A model generated the notes under the pieces. It had not been told where the DNA came from and did no database searches. It was given only the letters and a program-made list of their open reading frames with translations. From positions 62,001-126,000 of the forward strand of contig JAJAGP010000862.1 in the NCBI GenBank assembly GCA_025084515.1: a stretch of DNA of 64,000 nt, written 5' to 3'. The position numbers were made by a program, and so were the translations under genes. Source of the DNA: Ancistrus triradiatus. Lineage: Eukaryota; Chordata; Actinopteri; Siluriformes; Loricariidae. Shown piece by piece: positions 1-9,111 of this stretch; position 1 is the stretch's first letter; every line of letters starts with the position of its first letter.

Positions 1-400
1 TCTGAATTTCTTGAGGTGGACTCAGAAATTATTGTCGAGACCAGCCGAGTCCATGCGTCTCTCTGATTCTGGTAACATTCATTTTTAAGAGAACATTTTT
101 CTATCTGTTATTGAATATCAACAAATAATTGAATCAGTCCTTTCTCTGCATTCCTAAATAAAAATCTGCACTCAGATTGACTAAACAGAGGAAAACAAGT
201 TACTGCTCTTCTTAGTATCCAATCAATGAACCGTTTTAATTTGAGTAGCCTGACATTGAGATTGCAAGTGTGCATTTTTCACCGCTCACACGCGGGGGTC
301 CCTATATTTTATCATGTTCGCAAATCTGGAAATATTATTATTAAGTTTTCACATTTAATAAATATAAATTGGTGGTAGAATGGACGTTGTTGTTATATTC
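1..400. other. AT-rich sequence, no gene seen
   Basis: No coding frame, RNA gene or repeat family that I recognise. The sequence is AT-rich and could be intergenic or intronic. Confidence 0.4.
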
Positions 401-683
401 AGGTCCTCCCCATGTCTGCATGGGTTACTCTTGGTACTCCGGTCTCCTCTCACAGGTCCCAAAGACATTGGCTGGCATGCTAGGTTAATTGGTGGTGTCT
501 CTAAACTGCCCCTACTGTGTGGAGTGTGTGTATGACTGTGGTGAGTGTGTGTGCCCTACGATGGATTGGGCACCCTGTCTAGGGGGTGTTTTAAAGCCCT
601 TGCAGGCCCTATGTCCGTTGCTAGACACCGGCTTTCTACCGCAAGACCCTGTCCAGAATCAAGTGGAAGAGTTTATTGAATAA
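401..683 (+). repeat. Fish interspersed repeat with GAAT-type tail
   Basis: The stretch resembles a very common fish dispersed repeat: a 'gtctgcatggg...cctctcacaggtccc' head, a middle with 'gtgccctacgatggattggg', then 'gaccctgtccagaatcaag', and a tail ending in 'gaataatgaat'. The simple-repeat-like 3' end suggests retrotransposition, perhaps a SINE or the 3' end of a non-LTR element. I cannot settle the class. A 64-residue frame crosses it (489-683) but has no recognisable protein features. Confidence 0.6.
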
Positions 684-747
684 TGAATTTTAGACTATAT
701 AATTAGTTATATTCTACAAAATACATTATATAAAACACACACAGTTA

Positions 748-749
<2 letters not shown>

Positions 750-824
<75 letters not shown>
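750..824. repeat. (TA)n microsatellite
   Basis: Nearly pure TA dinucleotide repeat of about 75 bp, interrupted once near 793 by TAATAT. Confidence 0.95.
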
Positions 825-826
<2 letters not shown>

Positions 827-915
827 CACAAATCGAAGTGGCTAAATACTTTTTTTGCCCCACTGTTATATGATTAAATACCATATACATATAATTAACA
901 TACAATGATCATATA

Positions 916-1506
916 CAGTGGAACCTCGGGATTCGAATGAACCTTCACTTGAAATTTTTTTTGCGCCCAAGTTCGAACAAAAATTCCGATTTCAAACATG
1001 GGCACCCTGAATAGAATGCCCAATGGTGCGATCTTCCAAAGACAACGCACGTAATCCAGTCCAACAAGGTATGCTAAGCCATACAACTGCCATGAAACAC
1101 AAAAGAAGAAGAAATAATGGCACAATCATAGGAAATATTATTTCTATTATATTATTGTTATATTATTAAATTATGTATATTATTTCAGGGTGCGATTTCA
1201 GACACCCCCTCAGTCTCACCCTCTCAAGACATGCCAAAACTGCGTTCGTCTCAATAGCCATAGTTTCACTTTGTTTTCATGTCTTTATGTTGCAGTTATT
1301 TAATTATTATTGGATTACATTCAGTTGCTTTATTGATGCTTATAATCATTCATTTCGTACGAATATAGGCGTAAAAACAAAAAGTTGGGGGTCAAGTATG
1401 GATTAATCCTATTTACATTTCTTCTTATGGGGAAATTTGATTCAGACTGCGAACAAATCGGTGCTCGAACGGCCATCTGGAACCAATTAAGTTCTGAGGT
1501 TCGCTG
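916..1506. mobile_element. Tigger/pogo-like MITE, complete
   Basis: The element starts with CAGTGGAACCTCGGGATTCG and, read on the minus strand from its other end, CAGCGAACCTCAGAACTTAA. It is flanked on both sides by TA (914-915 and 1507-1508), as expected for the Tc1/mariner superfamily, which includes pogo/Tigger. The termini continue to match for about 80 bp (tgcgcccaagttcgaac against tgcgaacaaatcggtgctcgaac). At 591 bp it has no transposase and must have depended on one supplied in trans. The Tigger assignment rests on the CAGTGGNACCTCGG type of terminus recalled from known families. Confidence 0.75.
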
Positions 1507-2640
1507 TATAATGAATGATAATGAACGAAAATGGGAGGAAACGAAATTATAATGAGAGCGGTGGAGGAGTTTGGAGATTCCATTTTCTCTTCTTTTGGGG
1601 GGGACAATAAAAGTTTAAATGAATCAAATCATAATCTCAGTCTCGTCTCAGTCTCAGGCACTCCCTGACTCGGTTTTTTGACTTGGACTCGACTACTAAA
1701 AGTCTTGGTCTTGACTCTAGCTGTCTTGACTGACAACACTATTGTTATACTAACTTTCAAAAAAAAATCTGCTGATTCTCCCAAGCTGCCATTGCATGAA
1801 ATACCAGAGACTTATAAAGGGGCCACAGATCCAGCTTCGGTTGTTCTTCCTCAGCCCAATTCCTTGCCTTCTTCTGCTGCCACATTTCCTTTTCATTTTC
1901 CACCTTCATTTATTTATTCAGTAAATTCACATATTGATGAGGAACACGGCTGTGCTTTTTCTGCTAAGGCGAGTCGGTTCCACTGGAAACGGATGTTTGG
2001 ACAGCTGCCACGATTGAAAGAGCCCCTGTGATTAAACATAACTGGACACTCTCTGATGAGCTGTGTGTTGGCTCTTCTCCGTGCTAGCACTGGCCTTGTA
2101 AGCACTGAGCTCACGTAAAAAAAAAAAAAAATCTTATTTCCTCTCATGTAGAGGAGGAGAAATTCCCCTGGTTTTGTTCGTCGCCCACACAGCCTAACTG
2201 TTGAGTCCTCTTTCATCACCCTCTGTGGTGTCCCTTGGCCTCAGAAGCAGTTCCTGCTGCTGACTCTCTGTGGAAGGTTCCAGGTATAGCGGATTTAACG
2301 TGACGTTTTTTTGGAAAATGGGGGTGCCTCAGCAGCGACTTGAAAAGCAGGACACTTTCAAGATGCAACAGCACACCCAGTGGGGATTTCTGAGCATTAC
2401 AGTGGGATTTTGCGTGAAAACAAAGCTGGGCGCTACATGAAAAGTAAACTCAAGGTAACAAACAATGAGTGAATGAGATCTAGCTGCATAATCCCGGCGC
2501 TTTTGAACATCACCAAAAGCCTGCCCCTCAGGCAGAGCATGCTTGGAACATATGTTGTAGTCAGTGTGCTTGTTTTATCAGATAGACAGGTTCAGAATCT
2601 TAGATATGTTTTTGAATATGTATTGAACTGCAGAAATGAA
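1507..2640. other. No gene; possible repeat end at 1625-1745
   Basis: Apart from a stretch rich in 'ctcagtctcgtctcagtctc'-like motifs at 1625-1745, which resembles ends of fish MITEs, I recognise nothing. A 117-residue open frame (1678-2031) overlaps that repeat-like stretch and shows no domain. Confidence 0.35.
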
Positions 2641-2661
2641 TACAAATATACAGTGCTGTGC

Positions 2662-3024
2662 GCAGAACTTAAGATGTTGAGGTTCTCTTTAGGAGTGTCT
2701 AGGGTGGACAGGGTTAGGAATGAGATCATCAGAGGGACAGCACAGGTTGGAAATTGGGAGACAAAATTTGAGAGGGAAGACTGAGATGGTTTGGACATGT
2801 GCAGAGGAGGGATAGTGGATATATTGGAAGGAGGATGTTGGAGATGGAGCTGCCAGGCAAGAGACGGAGAGGAAGACCAAAGAGGAGTTATTTGGTTGTG
2901 GTGAATGAAGATATGCAGGGAGTTGGGGTGAGAGTAGAGGACGTGGAGGACAGGGTGAGGTGGAAACGTTTAACTCACTGTGGTGACCCCTGATAAAGGG
3001 AGAAGCCGAAAGAAGAAGAAGAAG
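2662..3024 (+). pseudogene. LINE 3' end, 5'-truncated, with GAA tail
   Basis: This is the C-terminal end of a non-LTR reverse transcriptase ORF followed by its tail. The translation begins AELKMLRFSLGV, then breaks near 2780 and resumes in another frame with LRWFGHVQRR- and GRPK-type motifs typical of the post-RT region of RTE-like fish LINEs. It ends VRWKRLTHCGDP and a stop, then a (GAA)n tail. It is flanked by a 14 bp direct repeat, ATACAGTGCTGTGC (2648-2661 and 3025-3038), a target-site duplication showing a 5'-truncated insertion into the neighbouring Tc1-A MITE. No RT catalytic core or endonuclease remains. Clade assignment (RTE-like) is tentative. Confidence 0.85.
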
Positions 3025-3027
3025 ATA

Positions 3028-3151
3028 CAGTGCTGTGCAAAGGTCTTAGGCCACCATTAGATTTGTCCTTTTAGCAACGGTATAATGACAATGTATAACC
3101 CATAAATTTCAAACCTAAGACTTAGTGGCCTAAGACTTTTGCACAGTGCTG
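3028..3151. mobile_element. Tc1-A MITE, 124 bp
   Basis: Nearly palindromic short element with inverted ends CAGTGCTGTGCAAAGGTCTT and, on the other strand, CAGCACTGTGCAAAAGTCTT, flanked by TA on both sides. It keeps only the termini of the Tc1-A family seen at 17222, 29772, 35655 and 63452. The upstream LINE landed in its left terminus, duplicating the first bases. Confidence 0.85.
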
Positions 3152-3790
3152 TATTTGATATGAGGGACTGTTTTTTCTTGTGAGTGTGACTAATGGCTTG
3201 CACGGTACCACTCCAGCATACCTCTCACTTATTCAACTGATACATTTCCAAGGGTTTTACTTCTAATTTGGCTAAATGGCCTTTTTATACAAACACAAGC
3301 ATTGTCTGTCACAAACAGAGAGGAGAAAGCAATAATGTGAGTTATTGGCGAGGAGTTGGCCTACTCATGCAGATGGAGATGAGTAATGTTATATGAGGAA
3401 GGATAGCATATCCCACATTAGTTTAGCACGTCACCTGTGCATGCTCAGCTGGAACTGCTGGCTTGGGTACTGGATGAAGGATGTGTTTCATCTAGAAAAC
3501 TGATGAGTTCCCTGAGCCAAGAAACAGGGCGTTTAACCTCCCTAATACAGTTCAGAAATTTTTGGATGGGCAGCAAGAGACAGGTAACCCCTTCTTCCAT
3601 CTCTGTCCGATGTGGACAATTTCCCCATTGTTCTATATTAAGAATAGGAAGCAACAATCTGCTTATAGGAAGGCTGAGGTCATCTTTTTTCCCCGATTAT
3701 TGTATGTATGTATATCATTATACATGTAATGTTTAGAGGGTAGCGTCAGGGTGTTGGGTTGTGGGGGGTTTAGGGTAGCATTGGGGTTTG
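3152..3790. other. No gene or recognised repeat
   Basis: Nothing recognisable. From about 3730 the G-rich sequence may already belong to the 5' region of the LINE copy that follows. Confidence 0.35.
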
Positions 3791-3794
3791 TGGG

Positions 3795-4365
3795 GGCATT
3801 AAGCTTGAAACCAACTTCCAGAATTCCATACCAGATTTGCCAAGGCCTTGGTTACAAAAGGTTGTCACTGGTAGTGTTGGCCAACAGGATGCCGGTAGAA
3901 ACCTAGCTACTGTTGGTTGAAGGAGGAGAAGGAGAGGGTTGAGGCATGTTCAGAGGCAGCTCGAGAGAAGGATGGTAGAGGCGATGAGGCGAGAGTTTGA
4001 ACTTTGAATGTTGCCGCTATAACTGATAAAGCAAGAGAGCTGGCTGATATGATGGAGAAGATAAAGGTAAACATAGTGTGTACAAGACCAAACAGAAGTG
4101 GAGTAAGGTCAGGGATACTGGAGGAGGTTTAAACTGTTCTGCAATTTTGCCCATGGGAGTAGAAATGGGGTAGGGGTAATCCTAAGGGGAGAGTGTAAAT
4201 TAAGAGTGCACTGGAGATAAAGAGGGGGTCTGACAGAGTGAGGAGTGTGAAGCTTGAATTTGAAGGGATGGTGGATTTTGCAAAAAGGATCTAAATGGCT
4301 GTTGGGAAAATGTAACATCTTACTGCAGAAACACCCTGTAGCAGGCCTGCGGACAGGCACATTAT
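3795..4365 (+). pseudogene. LINE 5' region and endonuclease start, broken
   Basis: The 5' part of the same LINE family as at 2662. From about 4009 the translation reads NVATITDKARELADMMEK, typical of the beginning of an apurinic-like endonuclease (exonuclease-endonuclease-phosphatase fold) in fish non-LTR elements. Further pieces, such as ALEIKRGSDRVRSVKLEFEG, follow in the same frame but separated by stops. The stretch ends near 4365, well before a complete endonuclease domain. It may belong to the same insertion as the 3' fragment at 4741 after a large internal deletion; no target-site duplication was found to prove that. Confidence 0.7.
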
Positions 4366-4740
4366 GGCTTTAGAAATTTAAATGCTTAATAGGGTAAAAT
4401 ATTCTTAACACACAGTCCAGCATACCAACTCAAATTTCTTACAACTAGTTTGACTACCTGGATACCAATGTTCAGCCGTCTGCATGGAACCCTTCACCAG
4501 AAATCTCCTTGAATGACGGCCCTTTTGCACCTATGGCATGAGAGCTGTATCAGTGGTTACAAGACAGATCAGTTCCTAGCACTTGTATAAACCCCGTATA
4601 AACTAACACACTCTGTGAAGCTGGGATTAGATAAGGCCTGTTCCTTGAAAGAAAATAGAAATATAACTCTGAAATTTGACTTTGTTTGTTCTGTCACAGA
4701 AGAAGACATAAAAACTTGCACACTGTCTTTTTTTGTATTA

Positions 4741-5046
4741 GAGGTCAATCAGAGGGACAGCACAAGGTTGTAAAATTGGGAGACAAAATTCGAGAGGGAA
4801 GACTGAGATGGTTTGGACATGTGCAGAGAGGGATAGTGGATATATTGGTAGGAGGATGTTGGCGATGGAGCTGCCAGGCAAGAGACGGAGAGGAAGACCA
4901 AAGAGGAGTTATTGGTTGTGGTAAATGAAGATATGCAGGGAGTTGGGGTGAGAGTAGAGGACGTGGAGGATAGGGTGAGGTGAAAACGTTTAACTCGCTG
5001 TGGTGACCCCTGATAAAGGGAGAAACCAAAAGAAGAAGAAGAAGAA
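4741..5046 (+). pseudogene. LINE 3' end, second copy
   Basis: Closely similar to 2690-3024: QSEGQHKVVKLGDKIREGRL, then RWFGHVQR, then a frameshift into the GRPK-type basic segment, followed by 'gtggtgacccctgataaagg' and a (GAA)n tail (about 5030-5046). One-base deletions relative to the first copy split the frame (for example 'cagagagggatag' against 'cagaggagggatag'). Confidence 0.8.
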
Positions 5047-5384
5047 GGACATTTTGGAGACGCTTAGTGAAAAATAGTAAAAAAGCTGTGTAACTCTTGA
5101 ATACTTTAATGTATCTGTTCCAAATTTTGGACTTTGTCTTACACTGGTGAATCAGGAAATGTAGTGTATGACTAATTTTTCATCCCCAACATCCACATTC
5201 TGAATGCCAAAAACAAAAGGTGTTTGTGGTTTGTTTTTTTTTCACATTTTCTTCTGTATTTGATGTTCTCAAATGGAACCTAAATGATGCGAGTAAAAAC
5301 CTGGAGGTAAATGAATATTTTGGCCCAAGTGTCTACTTCAATTTAGGCCCTGAATGATAATTGTGCTATATGTAAAACTTAAGG

Positions 5385-6647
5385 TGTTATAGTGTAATGG
5401 TGCTTAAACATGGACCTGCATGAAAGGGAAGACATTGGGATGATGTATCAGAGTGGAGGAAGGTCCACACAGGTGGACCATGTCCTATGCAGGAGCTGAA
5501 CCAAGGATTAGGTGGTGAAGTTGAAGGAGAAAGTCTGTGGAGCAAAACTCTCGGAGGATGGCAAGGTGGTTGTGTTGAAGTGCTGGATGACTGGGGACCT
5601 ACTGCAGATGTGGTGAAGGAGTGAGCTAGGAAGGTATTTGGCATGATGTCTGGGCAGAGGAAGGAAGACAAGGAGGCTTGGCGGTGGAATGGGGAAGTAT
5701 AGGAAAGTGTAAATGGTATAGCAAGAGAAAGGTTGAGTAGACAAGAAGTACAAGGAGTGTAGCATAAGGTGATAAGAGAGGTGGCAAGGTCTAAGGAAAA
5801 GGCCTATGGCAAGCTGTATGAGAAAATGGACACTAAGGAAGGTGAAAAGAACTTTTATCAGTTGGCCAGGCAGAGGGACCAAGCTGGGAAGGATGTGCAG
5901 CAAGTTAGGGTGATAGGATACAAATGGAGATGTGCTGACAAGTGAGGAGAGTGTGCTGAGAAGGTGAAGAGAGTGTTTTGATTAGCTGATGAATGAATAT
6001 AATGAGCGAGAAGGTTGCAGGACATGGAGATAGTGAATCAGCTAGGTTGAGAGGAGAGGTGATGATCTGTGAGCAGCAATATGCCCAAAAAGAACGCTAT
6101 GTTTTGCTTGAAGTGTTGATGGAGAAGTACAGAGCAAGCCAGAAGGAGTTGCACCATATTTTTGTGGATCTGGAGAAAGCTTATAAAGGGGTACTGGGAG
6201 AGGAGCTGTGGAATTGTATGAGGAAATTGGAAGTGGCAGAGAAGTATATGAGGGTGGTGCAGGATTTGTATGTGGACAGTGTAACAGCAACGGTGTGTAG
6301 GACAGACAGTTGCATTCAAGGAGGAGGTGGGATTCAAGGAGTAGAAGGTTGACGAGTTTGAAGACTTGGGGTTGAGAGTTCAAGCTAATGGAGAATGTGG
6401 TTCGAAAGGTGAAGAAAAATGTGAAAGATTGACATGATTTGGTCATAGAGGGATTCGTGGTATATTGGGGAAAGGATGCTAAGGGTGGAGCAGCCAGGCA
6501 GGAGGAGAAAAGGAAGGCCAAGGAGGAGGTTATGGAAGTGGTGAGGGAAGATATGCAGGTGGTTAGCATGACAGAAGAAGATGTAGAGGACAGGGTGAGA
6601 TGGAGACGGATGATCTGTGGGAGTGACCGATAGAAAAAGAAAAAAGG
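5385..6647 (+). pseudogene. LINE internal to 3' region, third copy
   Basis: A longer but internally deleted piece of the LINE. The region before the RT is visible around 5440-5950 (basic, Lys/Glu-rich, including the stretch coding EKNFYQLARQRDQAGKDVQQ). RT-like sequence with FVDLEKAYKGVLGEELW (about 6160-6210) and YMRVVQDLYVDSVTATVCR follows. The catalytic FADD-type box and most of the palm are missing: the sequence jumps from 'ggaggaggtgggattcaagg' (about 6318) to the last part of the ORF, ending with EDVEDRVRWRRMICGSDR and a stop at 6631-6633. A short A-rich tail follows. It cannot encode an active enzyme. Confidence 0.8.
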
Positions 6648-7072
6648 AGCAAGACAGACTCAGCTCATCCCAAAACCAGAAGTACTCTGTCCTCTTTATA
6701 GGTCAGACCTGTTGGCAGCAACATTAGCAACCTTTAGCTCTAAGTAAACTCTGGATAAAAGTCAAAACGTTGACAAGTTAATATTATGTAAATGCTAGAC
6801 CAGGATAGCTTGAAAGGCTTGGTATAAAAAACAAGCCTTAAAATACAGACATGGGTCAAATACTGTTGTGCTGCTAATTGCGCTGTGTATTTTGAGTCGA
6901 TCCGCTTTATCATTTTTAATAGATATAAGTCAGAGTTTAGCTGATTCCAATTTTCTTTCTAAAAGTTATGCATAACAGCATACAGAAACATTTTCTTCGA
7001 CTTTTCTTTTAATGAATACTTCATCGCTGAAGAAAGATAGCAGGAACTGCTGGCATGTGTCTGGTTCTGCAC
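6648..7072. other. No gene; left flank of satellite
   Basis: AT-rich unassigned sequence separating the LINE remnant from the tandem array. No motif of the 32 bp unit is visible before about 7070. Confidence 0.4.
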
Positions 7073-9111
7073 ACACAAACCCACAAGTGGCCAAAAGTAT
7101 TAGGACACAAACCCACATGTGGCCAAAAATATTAGGACACAAACCCACATGTGGCCAAAAATATTGGTACACAAACTGTCATGTGACCAAAAGTATTGGG
7201 ACACAAACCCACATGTGGACAAAAGTACTAGGACACAAACCCACATGTGGCCAAAAGTACTGGGACACAAACCCACATGTGGCCAAAAGTACTGGGACAC
7301 AAACCCACATGTGGTCAAAAGTATTAGGACACAAACCCACATGTGGTCAAAAGTACTGGGACACAAACCCACATGTGGTCAAAAGTATTGGGACACAAAC
7401 AAACATGTGGCCAAAAGTATTGCGACACAAACCCACATGTGGTCAACAGTACTGGGACACAAACCCACATGTGGCCAAAAGTACTGGGACACAAACCCAC
7501 ATGTGGTCAAAAGTACTGGGACACAAACCCATATGTGGTCAAAAGTACTGGGACACAAACCCATATGTGGTCAAAAGTACTGGGACACAAACCCACATGT
7601 GGTCAAAAGTACTGGGACACAAACCCATATGTGGCCAAAAGTACTGGGGGACACAAACCCACATGTGGTCAAAAGTACTGGGACACAAACCCATATGTGG
7701 TCAAAAGTACTGGGGACACAACACGCACATGTGGTCAAAAGTACTGGGACACAAATCCACATGTGGTCAACAGTACTGGGGTACACAAACCCACATGTGG
7801 CCAAAAGTACTGGGACCACAAAACCCACATGTGGCCAAAATTATTGGGGACATAAAACCCACATGTGGTCAACAGTACTGGGACAAAACCCACATGTGGG
7901 ACAAAAGTACGGGGACACAAACCCAACATGTGGCCAAACAAAAGTACGGGTAACACAAACCCACATGTGGCCAAAAAGGTACTGGGGACAACAAACCCAC
8001 ATGTGGCCAGAAGTATTGGGACAACAAACCCACATGTGGCCCAAAGTACTGGGACATAAACCCATATGTGGTCAAAAGTACTGGGGACACAAAACGCACA
8101 TGTGGTCCAAAAGTTACTGGGACACAAACCCATATGTGGTCAAAAGTACTGGGGACACAAATGCACATGTGGTCAAAAGTACTGGGACAACAAACCCACA
8201 TGTGGTCAAAAAAGTACTGGGACACAAACCCACATGTGGCCAAAAGTACTGGGACACAAACCCACATGTGGTCAAAAGTACTGGGACACAAACGCACATG
8301 TGTGGTCAAAAGTACTGGGACACAAACCCAAATGTGGCCAAAATTATTGGGACATAAACCCACATGTGGTCAACAAGTACTGGGGACACAAACCCACATG
8401 TGGCCAAAAGTACTGGGACACAAACAAACATTGTGGCCAAAAGTACTGGGACACAAACCCACATGTGGCCAGAAGTATTGGGACACAAACCCACATGTGG
8501 GCCAAAAGTACTGGGACACAAACCACATGTGGTCAAAAAGTACTGGGACACAAACCCACATGTGGTCAAAGTACTGGTACACACAAACCCATATGTGGTC
8601 AAAAGTACTGGGACACAAAACCCCACATGTGGCCAAAATTATGGGACATAAAACCCACATGTGGTCAACAGTACTGGGACCACAAACCCACATGTGGACA
8701 AAAGTACTGGGACAACAAAACAAACATGTGGCCAAAAGTACTGGGACACAAACCCACATGTGGCCAGAAGTATTGGGACACAAACTCACATGTGGTCCAA
8801 AAGTACTGGGACACAAACCCATATGTGGTCAAAAGTACGGGGACACAAACCCACATGTGGCCAAAAGTACTCAGACACAAACCCACATGTAGCCAAAATT
8901 ATTGGGACATAAACCCACATGTGGCCAAAAGTACTGGGACACAAACCCACATGTGTTCAAAAGTACTGGGACACAAACCCACATGTGGCCAAAATTATTG
9001 GGACATGAACCCACATGTGGTCAACAGTACTGGGACACAAACCAACATGTGGCCAAAAGTACTGGGACACAAACCCACATGTGGCCAGAAGTATTGGGAC
9101 ACAAACCCACA
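7073..9111. repeat. 32 bp tandem (mini)satellite, about 64 units
   Basis: Head-to-tail array of the unit acacaaacccacatgtgg + ccaaaagtactggg (32 bp), spanning about 2.04 kb. Each unit carries the palindrome CCACATGTGG, which includes an E-box CATGTG. Variant units (ccaaaattattgggacataa, tcaacagtactggg, aaacaaacatgtggcc, ccagaagtattggg, cccatatgtggtc) recur in the same order, so blocks of units have been duplicated. The right part, 8337-8631 and 8632-8891, shows such a block. Units near 7640-8660 carry many single-base indels, while those at 7105-7620 and 8900-9100 are mostly clean. Because 32 is not a multiple of 3 and the unit contains no stop in most frames, long open frames (up to 412 residues) run through on both strands; I regard these as a by-product of the repeat. 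Confidence 0.97.

Noticed and set aside
1678..2031. 117-residue open frame beginning with a hydrophobic segment like a signal peptide
   Set aside because: The start lies in a repeat-like 'tcttggtcttgactc' stretch and no family resemblance or splice structure is seen.
5387..5903. Minus-strand open frames of 94-131 residues
   Set aside because: They are shadows opposite the plus-strand LINE remnant, caused by its purine-rich coding strand.
7119..8357. 412-residue open frame with 32-residue repeats, as a possible repetitive protein gene
   Set aside because: The frame is open because the 32 bp unit lacks stops; similar frames are open on the other strand and in other phases, and the frame does not respect the array's indels or have a signal or domain.
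7073..9111. CRISPR-like array
   Set aside because: There are no unique spacers; the whole 32 bp unit repeats head to tail, and the context is a vertebrate-type genome.
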